Of a stretch of 64,000 bases of DNA, positions 33,051 to 43,013 are shown piece after piece; position 1 is the stretch's first letter, and every line of letters starts with the position of its first letter. The translations under genes were made by a program, and so were the position numbers. Source of the DNA: Stutzerimonas kunmingensis (GTDB taxonomy: Bacteria > Pseudomonadota > Gammaproteobacteria > Pseudomonadales > Pseudomonadaceae); assembly GCF_014764705.1 (NCBI RefSeq), contig NZ_JACXXG010000021.1, positions 17,777 to 81,776 of the forward strand, given 5' to 3'. Under the pieces are notes generated by a model that worked only from the letters and a program-made list of their open reading frames with translations, was not told where the DNA came from and searched no databases.

Positions 33051-33977
33051 TCAGCGCACCTTCGGCGCAGCACTGACGCCTTCGAGCGTGGCGAAGGAGG
33101 TGTCCTTGGCGGTCAACAGGAAGTCGCGCATGAAGGGTGAGTCGAGCATGTCGGCGCGGATGCCCGCATAAAGCGTGGCGAACAGACCCTTGTCACCCAG
33201 CCGTTTGGCGGTGACGTAGCCGCGCGAGCTGTACTCATGCAGCGCCCAGTTCGGCAGCGAGCAGACACCGCGCCCCGATGCCACCAGCTGCATCATCATC
33301 ACGGTGAGTTCCGAGGTGCGTACCTGCGCCGGTTCGATATCGGCCGGTTCGAGGAAACGGGTAAAGATATCCAGGCGGTCGCGTTCGATGGGGTAGGTGA
33401 TCAGCGTCTCGCTGGCCAGGTCTTCCGGGCGAATGTACGGCCGCGCGGCCAGTGCATGCTGGTTCGCCACCGCCAGCAGGGCCTCGTAGGTGAACAGCGG
33501 CACGTAGGTGATGCCGGGCAGCTCCAGCGGATCGGAGGTGACCACCAGATCGAGATCACCGCGCGCCAGGGCCGGTAGCGGGGCGAAGGAGAAGCCCGAG
33601 GCCAGATCCAGCTCGACCTCGGGCCAGGCATCGCGGAACTGGTCGATGGTCGGCATCAGCCACTGGAAGCAGCTGTGGCATTCGATGGCCATGTGCAGCC
33701 GCCCGGCGGTTCCGCCGGCCAGACGGGCGAGGTCACGTTCGGCACTGCGCAGTTGCGGCAGCATCAGATCCGCCAGTTGCAGCAGACGCAGGCCGGCACT
33801 GGTGAATCGCACCGGACGGGTCTTGCGCACGAACAGCTGCAGGCCGAGGCGTTCTTCCAGTTCCTTGAACTGATGGGAAAGTGCCGACTGAGTCAGGTGC
33901 AGGCGCTCGGCGGCTTCGACGAGACTGTCGGTTTCCCGAAGTGCATGAAGCGTCTTCAGGTGGCGAATTTCCAGCAT
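33051..33977 (-). CDS. metR: LysR-family methionine regulator MetR
   Basis: 308 residues. The helix-turn-helix is VEAAERLHLTQSALSHQFKELEERLGLQLFVRKTRPVRFT, and the effector domain (AIECHSCFQWLMPTIDQF) is very like MetR of enteric and pseudomonad bacteria. It should activate metE, with homocysteine as co-inducer. In many genomes metR and metE are adjacent and divergent; here the exoD-like gene lies between them, and the metE upstream region has a MetR-type half-palindrome (34814-34826). Confidence 0.87.
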   Translation of the reverse strand: MLEIRHLKTLHALRETDSLVEAAERLHLTQSALSHQFKELEERLGLQLFVRKTRPVRFTSAGLRLLQLADLMLPQLRSAERDLARLAGGTAGRLHMAIECHSCFQWLMPTIDQFRDAWPEVELDLASGFSFAPLPALARGDLDLVVTSDPLELPGITYVPLFTYEALLAVANQHALAARPYIRPEDLASETLITYPIERDRLDIFTRFLEPADIEPAQVRTSELTVMMMQLVASGRGVCSLPNWALHEYSSRGYVTAKRLGDKGLFATLYAGIRADMLDSPFMRDFLLTAKDTSFATLEGVSAAPKVR

Positions 33978-34131
33978 GCCGAACTACCTTGCGAAGCGGG
34001 AGCAGCAAGGCCTTGAGCAGCAGGCCTGATGTTCCCTGGATGAATAAGAAGATGAGCAACGCTCATCCGTCGCAAGTGTGTCCCAGCATCTGGATGCTGT
34101 CGAGTGGCCGCTACGCAATCGGCCTGGCCAT

Positions 34132-34722
34132 TCAGAACCAGAGCCGCGAAACCATGTAGGCCAGACCAAAGAAGAACAGCAGCGCGGCAACGATCATCGC
34201 GCCGTCGCGGGCCATCATGCCCAGCCCCAGCACGCTCAAGGCGGCGCCGGCAGTGGAATTGCCGAACGGGATCAGCTCCAGCGGCGGCATGGTGGCGGCG
34301 ATTGCCAGGCACAGCACGGCATTCAGCCGATTCGCCAGGCCGTTGCTAAGGAAGGTCAGCCGCCGCTTGAGCAGGCGGTCGACGAAGCCGGCAATGCGAT
34401 GCAGGAAGGCTATGGCCTTGTCGTACTTGCTGCGCGAGGCGCTACGCCGCAGCAGCCATTTGGGTAGCCAGAAGTGCTTCCGGCCGATCAGCAGCTGAAT
34501 CGCGATCAACGAAACCATCACCGCGAACACGCTGGGCAATCCGGGAATTCCCGACAGCGGCGAGAACACCAGCAGGCCTGGTACGAGCAGCAGAGCACCG
34601 AAGCTGCGCTCATCGGTGGCTTGCAGCATGCACTCGATCGTCACCGGCTGGTCGGCTTCGCCGGCCTGTTCGAGACGCTGCAGCAAACTTTCGAGATTCT
34701 GCGGTGGCTGATCCGGATTCAT
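34132..34722 (-). CDS. ExoD-family membrane protein
   Basis: 196 residues. ALLLVPGLLVFSPLSGIPGLPS near residue 44 and LLIGRKHFWLPKWL near residue 78 are landmarks of the ExoD (exopolysaccharide synthesis) family, with about four hydrophobic segments and a C-terminal one (FFFGLAYMVSRLWF). In rhizobia exoD affects polysaccharide and alkali tolerance; its role here is unknown. The gene sits between metR and metE. Confidence 0.8.
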   Translation of the reverse strand: MNPDQPPQNLESLLQRLEQAGEADQPVTIECMLQATDERSFGALLLVPGLLVFSPLSGIPGLPSVFAVMVSLIAIQLLIGRKHFWLPKWLLRRSASRSKYDKAIAFLHRIAGFVDRLLKRRLTFLSNGLANRLNAVLCLAIAATMPPLELIPFGNSTAGAALSVLGLGMMARDGAMIVAALLFFFGLAYMVSRLWF

Positions 34723-34813
34723 GAATGCGCCTGGTAGGGAAAGTCTTCTTTTAGAGGCCCGAGGCCCCGAAATGCTCCTGCATGAATATTTCTATATTTC
34801 AAATGTAATTACG

Positions 34814-34826
34814 TGAGTTTGTTTCA
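34814..34826. promoter_or_regulatory. MetR binding site upstream of metE
   Basis: TGAG-TTTGT-TTCA matches the MetR pattern TGAA-N5-TTCA with one mismatch. It lies 58 bases before the metE start. A second pair of half-sites, TGAA (34783) and TTCA (34798), has a longer spacer. Confidence 0.5.
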
Positions 34827-34883
34827 CGCAGTCGTGGCGCGGACAATCAGCGCATTCATGCAGAACGACATTTGGAGTGAGAA

Positions 34884-37193
34884 ATGGCTGTAGCGCACAA
34901 CCTCGGATTTCCACGCATCGGTGCGGACCGCGAGCTGAAGAAAGCCCTGGAGGCATATTGGAAGGGCGAGCTGGACGAGCAGGGGCTGCGCCAGGTTGGT
35001 CGCCAGCTGCGTGCACAACACTGGCAAGCCCAGGCCGATGCCGGTATCCAGTTGCTGCCGGTGGGCGACTTCGCCTGGTACGACCAGGTTCTTACGCACT
35101 CGCTGATGTTCGGCGTGGTGCCGCAGCGCTTCCGCCCGGCCGACGGCCAACCGACGCTGGACACGCTGTTCGCCATGGCCCGTGGCGTGACCAATAGCTG
35201 CTGCGGTGGCGGCCAGGCCCAGGAAATGACCAAGTGGTTCGATACCAACTATCACTACCTGGTGCCGGAGTTCACCGTCGATCAGCAGTTCCAGCTGTCC
35301 TGGTCGCAACTGTTCGAGGAAGTCGAGGAGGCGCAGGCGCTGGGTCACGCGATCAAGCCGGTGCTGGTCGGGCCGCTGACCTATCTCTGGTTGGGTAAGC
35401 TCAAGGGCGAGGCTGCCGAGCGTTTCGACAAGCTCGAGCTGCTCGAACGCCTCCTGCCGGTCTATGGTGAGGTGCTCGACCGGCTGGCGGCGCAGGGCAT
35501 CGAGTGGGTGCAGATCGACGAGCCGATCCTCGCTCTCGACCTGCCGCAGGACTGGAAGAACGCCTTTGAGCGCGCCTACAACCTGCTGCAGCGGGCCCCG
35601 CTGAAGAAGCTGGTCGCCACCTACTTTGGCGGACTGGAGGACAACCTCAGCCTGGCGGCGGCGCTGCCAGTGGACGGCCTGCACATCGATCTGGTGCGTG
35701 CGCCGGAGCAGTACCCGCTGATTCTCGACTGGTTGCCGACCTACAAGGTGCTGTCGCTGGGGTTGGTCAATGGTCGCAACGTCTGGCGCTGCGACCTGGA
35801 GAAGGCCCTGGAGGTGGCGCGGCATGCCGCCGAGCGGCTGGGTGATCGCCTCTGGCTGGCGCCGTCCTGCTCCTTGCTGCACAGCCCGGTGGACCTTGAG
35901 CGCGAGGACCGGCTCGATCATGAACTGAAAGGCTGGCTGGCCTTCGCCGTGCAGAAATGCGCCGAAGTGGCGACGCTGGCTCGTGCCATCAACGAGCCGA
36001 CAAACGAGGATGTGGTGGTCGAACTGGCACGCAGCCGTGCCGTGCAGGCGGCACGTCAGCACTCGCCACGCATCCACAAACCGCAGGTTCAGGCGCGCCT
36101 GAATGCCATCGAGCCACAAGACAGTCAGCGCACGTCGGTGTTCGCTGCGCGAATCGAACAGCAGCGCGCGCGGCTCGACCTGCCGGCGTTCCCGACCACG
36201 ACCATCGGCTCGTTCCCGCAGACGCCGGCCATCCGTCTGGCGCGGCAGGCCTACAAGCAGGGCCGGTTGTCGCTCGGCGATTACACCGAGGCGATGCAGG
36301 CCGAGATCCGCCATGCGGTGGCGGTGCAGGAGCAGATCGGCCTGGACGTGCTGGTACACGGCGAAGCGGAGCGCAACGACATGGTCGAGTACTTCGCCGA
36401 GCAGCTCGATGGCTATGCGTTCACCCGGTTCGGCTGGGTACAGAGTTACGGCTCGCGCTGCGTGAAACCGGCGGTGATCTACGGCGACCTCAGCCGTCCG
36501 CAGCCGATGACCGTCGACTGGATTCGCTACGCCCAGCAGCAGACCGACCGGGTGATGAAGGGCATGCTCACCGGGCCGGTGACCATGCTGATGTGGTCGT
36601 TCGCTCGTGAGGACGTGTCGCGTAAGGTCCAGGCGCGGCAGCTGGCGCTGGCGATCCGCGACGAGGTCTGCGACCTGGAAGCCGCCGGCATCCGCATCGT
36701 CCAGATCGATGAGGCGGCTTTCCGCGAGGGCTTGCCGCTGCGCCGTGCCCAGTGGCAGCACTATCTGGACTGGGCGGTCGAGGCGTTCCGTCTGTGTGCC
36801 AGCGGCGTACGCGACGAGACGCAGATCCACACCCACATGTGCTACAGCGAGTTCAACGACGTCATCGAGTCCATCGCGGCGATGGATGCCGATGTCATCA
36901 CCATCGAGACCTCGCGTTCGCAGATGGAGCTGCTCGAAGCCTTCCGCGCCTTCGACTATCCCAACGATATCGGCCCGGGGGTCTACGACATCCACTCGCC
37001 ACGCGTGCCGGATACGGCCGAAATGGTGCAGCTGCTGGAGAAGGCCGCCGAGTGCATTCCTGCCGAGCGGCTCTGGGTGAACCCGGATTGCGGGCTGAAG
37101 ACCCGCGCCTGGCCGGAGACCGAAGCGGCGCTGGTGAACATGGTAGCGGCTGCCCGTCAGCTGCGTGCTTCGCGCAACGCCAAAGTGGCCTGA
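34884..37193 (+). CDS. metE: cobalamin-independent methionine synthase MetE
   Basis: 769 residues, the full family length. The N-terminal half starts [24 protein letters not shown], and the C-terminal half (from about residue 440, [10 protein letters not shown]) is the catalytic barrel. Zinc ligands fall in [11 protein letters not shown] near residue 647 and NPDCGLKTR near residue 734. It methylates homocysteine from methyltetrahydrofolate. The Shine-Dalgarno is TGGAGTGA. No B12 riboswitch was recognised in the short upstream region. Confidence 0.97.
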   Translation: MAVAHNLGFPRIGADRELKKALEAYWKGELDEQGLRQVGRQLRAQHWQAQADAGIQLLPVGDFAWYDQVLTHSLMFGVVPQRFRPADGQPTLDTLFAMARGVTNSCCGGGQAQEMTKWFDTNYHYLVPEFTVDQQFQLSWSQLFEEVEEAQALGHAIKPVLVGPLTYLWLGKLKGEAAERFDKLELLERLLPVYGEVLDRLAAQGIEWVQIDEPILALDLPQDWKNAFERAYNLLQRAPLKKLVATYFGGLEDNLSLAAALPVDGLHIDLVRAPEQYPLILDWLPTYKVLSLGLVNGRNVWRCDLEKALEVARHAAERLGDRLWLAPSCSLLHSPVDLEREDRLDHELKGWLAFAVQKCAEVATLARAINEPTNEDVVVELARSRAVQAARQHSPRIHKPQVQARLNAIEPQDSQRTSVFAARIEQQRARLDLPAFPTTTIGSFPQTPAIRLARQAYKQGRLSLGDYTEAMQAEIRHAVAVQEQIGLDVLVHGEAERNDMVEYFAEQLDGYAFTRFGWVQSYGSRCVKPAVIYGDLSRPQPMTVDWIRYAQQQTDRVMKGMLTGPVTMLMWSFAREDVSRKVQARQLALAIRDEVCDLEAAGIRIVQIDEAAFREGLPLRRAQWQHYLDWAVEAFRLCASGVRDETQIHTHMCYSEFNDVIESIAAMDADVITIETSRSQMELLEAFRAFDYPNDIGPGVYDIHSPRVPDTAEMVQLLEKAAECIPAERLWVNPDCGLKTRAWPETEAALVNMVAAARQLRASRNAKVA

Positions 37194-37241
37194 GGTCAAT
37201 GCCGGTGCAGCGCTCCAGTGCGGGCGCTGCGCCGAGGTGCG

Positions 37242-38786
37242 TCAGCCCTGCGCGACGTGGTCGAAGTGGGTCAGGCGCTCGGCTGTCCGGCTGTCCAGAT
37301 AGCGCTGTAGCAGCGCCACCTCCGCGGGCTGCATGAACAGGCCGAGCTTGGTGCGGCGCCAGAGGATGTCTTCTGCCGTCTGCGCCCATTCCTCGACCAT
37401 CAGGTAGTCCACTTCGCGCGCATGCAGGCCGGCGCCGAAGCATTCGCCAAGATCCTGCAGCGCATCGGTACCCTTGAGCAGCAGCCAGCTGCGGCTGCCG
37501 TAGGTGCGCGCCCAGCGCCGCGCAACCGGCCCTGGCAACCACGGGTAGCTGGCGCAGAGCGCATGGGCCAGTGCTGAGGGTTCCTCCAGGTGCTCACCGC
37601 CAGGTAGCGCCGCGTCGTGCGTCCAGGGCTGTTTCATTTCGGGAAACAGCGGCGCCAGCTGCGCCAGTACCGCTTCGGCGAGCTTGCGATAGGTGGTCAG
37701 TTTGCCGCCGAACACCGAGAGCAGCGGCCCCTCGCTGGCGCTATCGCTGAGTGTGAGCGTGTAGTCGCGGGTGATCGCCGAGGGCTGGTCGGACTCGTCA
37801 TCGCAAAGCGGCCTGACGCCTGCATAGCTGTAGCGGATGTCGGTGCGGCTCAGCTGGTGCTTGAAGTGCGTGTTGACGATGGCTAGCAGGTAGTCGATCT
37901 CCGCGTCGGTGATCTGCACTTGCGCCGGGTCGCCGTGGTACTCGTGATCGGTGGTGCCGATCAGGCTGAAGTGGCCGAGATACGGCGTGATGAACACGAT
38001 GCGCCGGTCCTCGTTCTGCAGGATGTAGGCGTGATCGCCCTCATAGAGTTTTGGCACGACGATGTGGCTGCCCTGGATCAGGCGCATGCCGTGAGGCGAA
38101 GTCTGCCGGAGCTGCTCTTCGATGAACGAGGCTACCCACGGTCCGGTGGCGTTGACCAGCGCGCGGGCGCGGATCGAAAACCGGCTGCCGTCCTGACGCT
38201 CCAGATGCAGATGCCAGAGCCCCTTGCTGCTGCGCGCGCTGACGCAGCGAGTGCGGGTGTGAATATGCGCGCCCAGCTCGCGTGCCGCCATGGCGTTGAG
38301 TACCACCAGCCGCGCATCGTCGACCCAGCAGTCGGAATATTCGAAGCCGTGGGTGATCTCGTCCTTGAGCGGGCTGTCGGCACCGAAACGCAGGCCGCGC
38401 GAACCGCCGAGCTTTTCGCGCTTGCCGAGGTGATCGTAGAGAAACAGGCCAGTGCGGATCATCCACGACGGGCGCAGATGTGGACGGTAGGGCAGCACGA
38501 AGCGTAGCGGGGTGATGATGTGCGGCGCCTTGGCCAGCAGCACTTCGCGCTCGGCCAGCGCTTCGCGAACCAGGCGCAGCTCGTAGTGTTCGAGATAGCG
38601 CAGCCCGCCGTGCACCAGCTTGCTGCTGGCAGAGGAGGTGTGTTCGCCCAGGTCGCCCTGTTCGCAGAGAAACACCGACAGGCCGCGCCCGACGGCATCG
38701 GCGGCGATACCTGCGCCATTGATGCCGCCGCCAACCACGGCCAGGTCGTAGACTTCCGCGAGCGGTGCAAGAAGAGGATGATTCAT
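37242..38786 (-). CDS. glpD: aerobic glycerol-3-phosphate dehydrogenase GlpD
   Basis: 514 residues. The FAD motif VVGGGINGAGIAADAVGRGLSV lies near the N-terminus, followed by TSSASSKLVHGGLRYLE. Active-site-region residues occur in PYLGHFSLIGTTDHEYHGDP, and the C-terminal DAO-type helical domain ends the protein. It is a membrane-associated enzyme passing electrons from glycerol-3-phosphate to quinone. It is transcribed alone; glpF/K/R are not in the window. Confidence 0.95.
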   Translation of the reverse strand: MNHPLLAPLAEVYDLAVVGGGINGAGIAADAVGRGLSVFLCEQGDLGEHTSSASSKLVHGGLRYLEHYELRLVREALAEREVLLAKAPHIITPLRFVLPYRPHLRPSWMIRTGLFLYDHLGKREKLGGSRGLRFGADSPLKDEITHGFEYSDCWVDDARLVVLNAMAARELGAHIHTRTRCVSARSSKGLWHLHLERQDGSRFSIRARALVNATGPWVASFIEEQLRQTSPHGMRLIQGSHIVVPKLYEGDHAYILQNEDRRIVFITPYLGHFSLIGTTDHEYHGDPAQVQITDAEIDYLLAIVNTHFKHQLSRTDIRYSYAGVRPLCDDESDQPSAITRDYTLTLSDSASEGPLLSVFGGKLTTYRKLAEAVLAQLAPLFPEMKQPWTHDAALPGGEHLEEPSALAHALCASYPWLPGPVARRWARTYGSRSWLLLKGTDALQDLGECFGAGLHAREVDYLMVEEWAQTAEDILWRRTKLGLFMQPAEVALLQRYLDSRTAERLTHFDHVAQG

Positions 38787-38858
38787 GGGCGCTTATAACT
38801 ACCGATTCTTTGTCGCCTTACGTTACCGCCATTCATCAACCAATAGCACTACAAAGCC

Positions 38859-39329
38859 ATGACACCTGCCATCGACCTGTTGAAAAAAGCCCGAGCCGAG
38901 CACGCCGTACACAGTTACGAGCACGATCCCAAGTCTGCGTCCTATGGCCTGGAGGCGGCGGAAAAGCTCGGGCTTGATCCGGCGCGGGTATTCAAGACGC
39001 TGCTCGCCTGTAGCGAGAAGAACGAGCTACTGGTCGCGGTGGTGCCCGTCGCCGGCACCCTCGATCTCAAGGCGCTGGCCCAGGCGGCCGGCGTGAAGAA
39101 GGTGGAGATGGCCGATCCGATGGCGGCCCAGCGGGCCACCGGTTACCTGGTCGGTGGCATCAGTCCGCTGGGGCAGAAGAAGCGTCTGCGTACCTTTATC
39201 GACAGTTCTGCGCAGGCGCAGGCGAGCATCTACGTGAGCGCAGGTCGTCGCGGGTTGGAAGTCGAGCTGGCCCCCGCCGTGCTGGCTGAGCACAGCAAGG
39301 CTGTTTTTGCGTCGATCGGGCGCGGCTGA
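38859..39329 (+). CDS. ybaK: Cys-tRNA(Pro)/Cys-tRNA(Cys) deacylase YbaK-like
   Basis: 156 residues, usual family length. It has the YbaK/EbsC fold: [27 protein letters not shown] near residue 38, [27 protein letters not shown] near residue 85, and the conserved lysine in VFKTL. These enzymes clear mischarged cysteinyl-tRNA(Pro). The gene is divergent from glpD. Confidence 0.9.
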   Translation: MTPAIDLLKKARAEHAVHSYEHDPKSASYGLEAAEKLGLDPARVFKTLLACSEKNELLVAVVPVAGTLDLKALAQAAGVKKVEMADPMAAQRATGYLVGGISPLGQKKRLRTFIDSSAQAQASIYVSAGRRGLEVELAPAVLAEHSKAVFASIGRG

Positions 39330-39389
39330 TAGCTGCGAGGGTCCGGTCAAGCGAGGTGAAAATTTGCACTGCGCCGAAACATCGGTGCG

Positions 39390-39914
39390 TCAGCTGGAGA
39401 CCAGGCTTCGCAACAATGCCTGGGCGTCCTGAGCACCCATCATGGCTGCGGCGACCAGTGCTGTGGCGCCGTTGGCGTCGACGGCTTGCGGGTTGGCGCC
39501 CCGGGCGATCAGGTGTTCGATGATTTCGGTACGGTTGAACATGGCTGCCATCATCAGAGCGGTTTTGCCGTCCTCGCAGGGGCTCTCGACATCGGCGCCG
39601 TGCGCCAGCAGCAACTCGATCATGTTCAGGTCGCCCTTGAAGGCTGCGCCCGCCAGCGGCGTATGACCGCGAATATTGCGCAGCTGCGGATCGGCGCCAT
39701 GCTCGAGCAGCACACAACTGGCGTCGAGGTGGCCGTGGTAGCTGGCGAGCATCAGTAGGCTGTCACCGGCGTGATTGCGAAGATCGGCTGGCATACCCTG
39801 CCTGAGCAGTTCACCAAGGCGCGAGCTGTCGCCGTTGCGAGCGCTGTCGAACACCTGCTCGGCGAAGGCGAGGGTGGCGTCATCCAGTTCTGGCAGTTGT
39901 CTGGGCGTTTGCAT
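39390..39914 (-). CDS. ankyrin-repeat protein
   Basis: 174 residues with four to five ankyrin repeats from about residue 35 to 165, such as GDSLLMLASYHGHLDASCVLLEHGADPQ and GKTALMMAAMFNRTEIIEHLIARGANPQ. No signal peptide, so it is probably cytoplasmic. It starts ATG after GGAGAACCGCG. In some pseudomonads a similar small ankyrin protein is linked to catalase; no catalase gene is here. Function unknown. Confidence 0.85.
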   Translation of the reverse strand: MQTPRQLPELDDATLAFAEQVFDSARNGDSSRLGELLRQGMPADLRNHAGDSLLMLASYHGHLDASCVLLEHGADPQLRNIRGHTPLAGAAFKGDLNMIELLLAHGADVESPCEDGKTALMMAAMFNRTEIIEHLIARGANPQAVDANGATALVAAAMMGAQDAQALLRSLVSS

Positions 39915-40142
39915 CGCGGTTCTCCATGGCTGTCAGCAGTTCGCCTGCCGTGTCGAGAGCCATTGTGGTTATCGGGCTGGCGATGCGCCAACCAAGGCTT
40001 TCTATCCTGCGGATAGGCGCTCTGTATGTGCGCCCAGTCCCAAGCGATGGCCAGCCCGAAGGAATATCGGAACGCCATCGAATCAGGCTCGCGTGCCAGA
40101 AGCGGGTGCGATTGTGGCAGTATTCGACGGCCCGACACTCCG

Positions 40143-40382
40143 ATGCCCGAAGCGATGAAGCCTGAAGATCTCGAACGCCTGGTGACCCAGACGATGCCCT
40201 ACGGTAAGTACAAGGGCCGGTTGATAGCCGACCTGCCGGGTAATTACCTCAACTGGTTCGCCCGCGTCGGCTTCCCGCCTGGCAGCCTCGGCCAGCTGCT
40301 GGAGCTGATGCACGAGATCGACCACAACGGGCTTTCAGCCCTGTTGGAACCCTTGCGCCGCCGCAATGCCTCGCGCGGCTGA
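40143..40382 (+). CDS. DUF3820 family protein
   Basis: 79 residues: VTQTMPYGKYKGRLIADLPGNYLNWFARVGFPPGSLGQLLELMHEIDHNGL is the DUF3820 core, often described as a putative quorum-sensing-regulated or exonuclease-associated domain. The start ATG at 40143 is preferred to one at 40155; neither has a strong ribosome site. A longer upstream frame (from 40026) lacks support. Confidence 0.75.
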   Translation: MPEAMKPEDLERLVTQTMPYGKYKGRLIADLPGNYLNWFARVGFPPGSLGQLLELMHEIDHNGLSALLEPLRRRNASRG

Positions 40383-40403
40383 TCGCCGGCGAAGTGCCTA
40401 CCG

Positions 40404-40937
40404 TCACGGTTGCTTGGTTTGCTCGCGCAACACCTCCAGGGCCGGCGCGGCATAGATGCCTACTTCCACCGCCAGCTCCATCAGTCGTGGCACATCGCAG
40501 GTGTAGACCAGCACCGCCTGCAGCTCATCGTCCAGCGGCTCGCTGAAGTCCACCAGCACGTAGCCACCTTTCTCCGGATACAGGCTGCTCAGCTGCACCT
40601 GAATGCGGTTCAGTGCTGTCAGCGGCTCGGTCTTGGCGAGCTGCTTGGGCTTGAGGACGAAGGTCACGCTGTCGCCGAAGGAGGCGACAATCTGTGTGAA
40701 CAGCTCCTGATAGTCGTCCGCCTGAAACAAGACCGTCTCCGGCAGGCTGCCGACCACCACCCATTCGCCAAGAGGAATGGGAAAGCTGTCGTCGTAATTG
40801 ATGTCCGGGTTGGCCTGTAGAAATGCCTGCGGATCGGCGTACGCCTCCGCGGCTTCTGCCGCGACGCGGCCAATTTCATCGTCGGTCATGCAGCCGGAGC
40901 TGATAAGGCTGATCAGTGCGGCAAGTTGGTCTTTCAT
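40404..40937 (-). CDS. conserved hypothetical protein
   Basis: 177 residues. The start MKDQLAAL is chosen for AGGA 6 bases upstream. It is acidic and has no signal peptide or membrane segment. The sequence mixes short helices (IGRVAAEAAEAYADPQAFLQ) with strands (EWVVVGSLPETVLFQA, GGYVLVDFSEPLDDELQAVLVYTC). I do not recognise the family. It converges with the DUF3820 gene and has its own upstream region facing tsdB. Confidence 0.6.
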   Translation of the reverse strand: MKDQLAALISLISSGCMTDDEIGRVAAEAAEAYADPQAFLQANPDINYDDSFPIPLGEWVVVGSLPETVLFQADDYQELFTQIVASFGDSVTFVLKPKQLAKTEPLTALNRIQVQLSSLYPEKGGYVLVDFSEPLDDELQAVLVYTCDVPRLMELAVEVGIYAAPALEVLREQTKQP

Positions 40938-41194
40938 GGGTGTTCCTGCGCGAGTGAGCACGCAAGGATAACCAAGGTCGTTGTCTCGTGTGCACCGCTG
41001 GTTGCGCAGCGGGCCGCTGTGCCTGGTATATGCAAAGAAGTTCTAAGCTTATTCTGTTTCTGGAGGGCCGCCGTGGCGATGTGGTAGCGTCGCTTCTGCG
41101 ACAAGCTGCCGCACGCCATCGATAGAACCCGAGCGTCGGCGAAGACCACGCCGGTGGCGGCAAGCATAACTACAACCGTTGATGAGGCCCTTTC

Positions 41195-41845
41195 ATGAAA
41201 CTCACTCACTGGCCCCTGGCCGGTGTGGCTGCGTTGTTACTGACGATGCAGGCACAGGCTGCCGATGGGCAAAAAATCTACGCGCAGGGCGGCGCCAACC
41301 CTGCGGCGATGGCGTGTGGCACGTGCCACGGTGCCGATGCGATGGGGATGGCGGCGGCGGGCTTTCCACGCCTCGCCGGGATATCCGCCGGATATACGCG
41401 CAAGCAGCTCGAGGACTTCCGCTCCGGTGCCAGAAGCAATCCGGTCATGCAGCCGATTGCTGCGGCCTTGAGCGACGAAGAGATGGATGCCGTGGCGGCC
41501 ATGCTCGAAGCCAGGCCTGCGCCGGTTTTCGCCAGCATCGGTCGGGCGGAAAAGGCGGAAGGTGTGGGGCCGCGGCTTGCCCTTCGTGGTGCCTGGGAAC
41601 GCAACATTCCCGAGTGCGTAGCCTGCCATGGTCCCGCTGGCATTGGGGTCGGTGAGAGCTTCCCGCCGCTGGCCGGGCAGTCGGCGCAATACCTCAGTGC
41701 GCAACTCAATGCCTGGCGTCAGGGCACTCGCAAGAACGATCCGAATGACCTGATGGGTCATATCGCCCGTGCAATGACCGACGACGAGGTGCAGGCCGTC
41801 GCCGAGTACTTTGCCGGCCTGGAGCAGAAGGGGGGCAGCCAATGA
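41195..41845 (+). CDS. tsdB: dihaem cytochrome c TsdB
   Basis: 216 residues with a signal peptide ending near MQAQA. Two c-type haem sites, CGTCH (41-45) and CVACH (141-145), sit in two similar cytochrome c domains of the c4 type. It is encoded directly upstream of tsdA with overlapping start and stop codons, as in P. stutzeri, where TsdB takes electrons from TsdA. Periplasmic. Confidence 0.88.
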   Translation: MKLTHWPLAGVAALLLTMQAQAADGQKIYAQGGANPAAMACGTCHGADAMGMAAAGFPRLAGISAGYTRKQLEDFRSGARSNPVMQPIAAALSDEEMDAVAAMLEARPAPVFASIGRAEKAEGVGPRLALRGAWERNIPECVACHGPAGIGVGESFPPLAGQSAQYLSAQLNAWRQGTRKNDPNDLMGHIARAMTDDEVQAVAEYFAGLEQKGGSQ

Positions 41846-42762
41846 GAAGGTACTGGTTAACGCTACTGGCCATGGCGGTCAGCAGTGCGTCGCTGGCGGC
41901 CGAGATCAAGATGGACGATCAGTCCCAGCTAACACAGAAAGCCGCCAAGGGCGCAGGTGAGAGCTTCTTCCAACCGCCGCAGGAAAAGGATCTGCCGGCC
42001 AACGCTTATGGCGAGTTGGTGCAGCAGGGCCGGGCGATTTTCGTCGACACGCAGAAGTACGCCGCCGAATATGTCGGCAATGGCATGAACTGCACCAACT
42101 GTCACCTCGATCAGGGGCGCAAGGCCAACTCCGCGCCGCTGTGGGGCGCGTATCCGATGTATCCGGCTTACCGGAAGAAGAATGACAAGGTCAACAGCTA
42201 CGCCGAGCGCGTACAGGGCTGTTTCCAGTTCAGCATGAACGGCAAGCCTCCGGCAGCCGATAGCCATGTACTCAATGCGTTGACGGCCTATTCCTACTGG
42301 CTTTCCACTGGTGCTCCGACAGGCCAGGAGCTGCCGGGGCGGGCCTATCCCGAAGTCCCACAGCCCAAGAATGGTTTCGATATCGCCAAGGGCAAGCAGA
42401 TCTATGCCGAGCAGTGCGCGGTCTGTCACGGCGATAGCGGCCAGGGCCAGCAGGCGGGTGGGGCGTATGTGTTCCCACCGTTATGGGGCAAGGATTCGTT
42501 CAACTGGGGCGCCGGCATGCACCGGATCAACACCGCCGCGGCCTTCATCAAGGAGAGCATGCCGCTGGGCAAGGGTGGTTCGCTCAGCGACGAGGATGCC
42601 TGGCACGTGGCCGCATACATGAACAGCCATGAGCGGCCGCAGGACCCGCGTCTGGTCGACGGCTCGGTGGAAAAGACGCGGCTTCGCTACCACGCCAACG
42701 ACGGTGTGAATCTCTATGGACAGGAGGTGGATGGCGTCGTACTTGGACAGGGCATCAAATAG
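41842..42762 (+). CDS. tsdA: thiosulfate dehydrogenase TsdA (tetrathionate-forming)
   Basis: 306 residues with a signal peptide ending near SASLAA. The first haem motif CTNCH (84-88) and the cysteine in RVQGCFQFSMNG (Cys127) match the unusual His/Cys-ligated active-site haem of TsdA. The second haem motif is CAVCH (192-196). It joins two thiosulfates into tetrathionate with transfer of electrons to TsdB. The terminator at 42791 follows the pair. Confidence 0.9.
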   Translation: MRRYWLTLLAMAVSSASLAAEIKMDDQSQLTQKAAKGAGESFFQPPQEKDLPANAYGELVQQGRAIFVDTQKYAAEYVGNGMNCTNCHLDQGRKANSAPLWGAYPMYPAYRKKNDKVNSYAERVQGCFQFSMNGKPPAADSHVLNALTAYSYWLSTGAPTGQELPGRAYPEVPQPKNGFDIAKGKQIYAEQCAVCHGDSGQGQQAGGAYVFPPLWGKDSFNWGAGMHRINTAAAFIKESMPLGKGGSLSDEDAWHVAAYMNSHERPQDPRLVDGSVEKTRLRYHANDGVNLYGQEVDGVVLGQGIK

Positions 42763-42790
42763 AGACTTAAGTACATCATTGCGGACAGAA

Positions 42791-42821
42791 GAGGGCGCCA
42801 TTCGGCGCTCTCTTCATTTTT
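42791..42821 (+). terminator. rho-independent terminator after tsdBA
   Basis: GAGGGCGCC and GGCGCTCTC form a 9-base stem (one G-U pair) around ATT C, followed by TTCATTTTT. It starts 29 bases past the tsdA stop. Confidence 0.8.
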
Positions 42822-42822
42822 G

Positions 42823-42834
42823 GACTGATCAGTC
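42823..42834. promoter_or_regulatory. 12-bp perfect palindrome upstream of the KAS III-like gene
   Basis: GACTGATCAGTC is self-complementary and lies about 180 bases before the start at 43014, just after the tsdBA terminator. It could be an operator of the downstream gene; the regulator is unknown. Confidence 0.3.
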
Positions 42835-43013
42835 ACAATCAGATGCGGCAAAAGACTTAATTACCTGCCCGTTATAAGCGCAATGTTACGGATTCTTTCA
42901 GATTTTCATGCACAATAGCCGCCATAAGAGGCGCTGGAATGATCGTGACTGGCCGAGTCCTGTTGCTGCCGTCCCAACGTCAGAAACGATCAAGCCATTC
43001 GAGAGGAACGACC

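Noticed and set aside
34723..34883. Possible B12 riboswitch before metE
   Set aside because: The gap is only about 160 bases and no B12-box-like sequence was recognised; a MetR site explains control better.
34824..37199. A 791-codon open frame antisense to metE on the minus strand
   Set aside because: It mirrors the metE reading frame, as often in high-GC DNA, has no ribosome site and its peptide is low-complexity Arg/Leu/His-rich. metE is certain.
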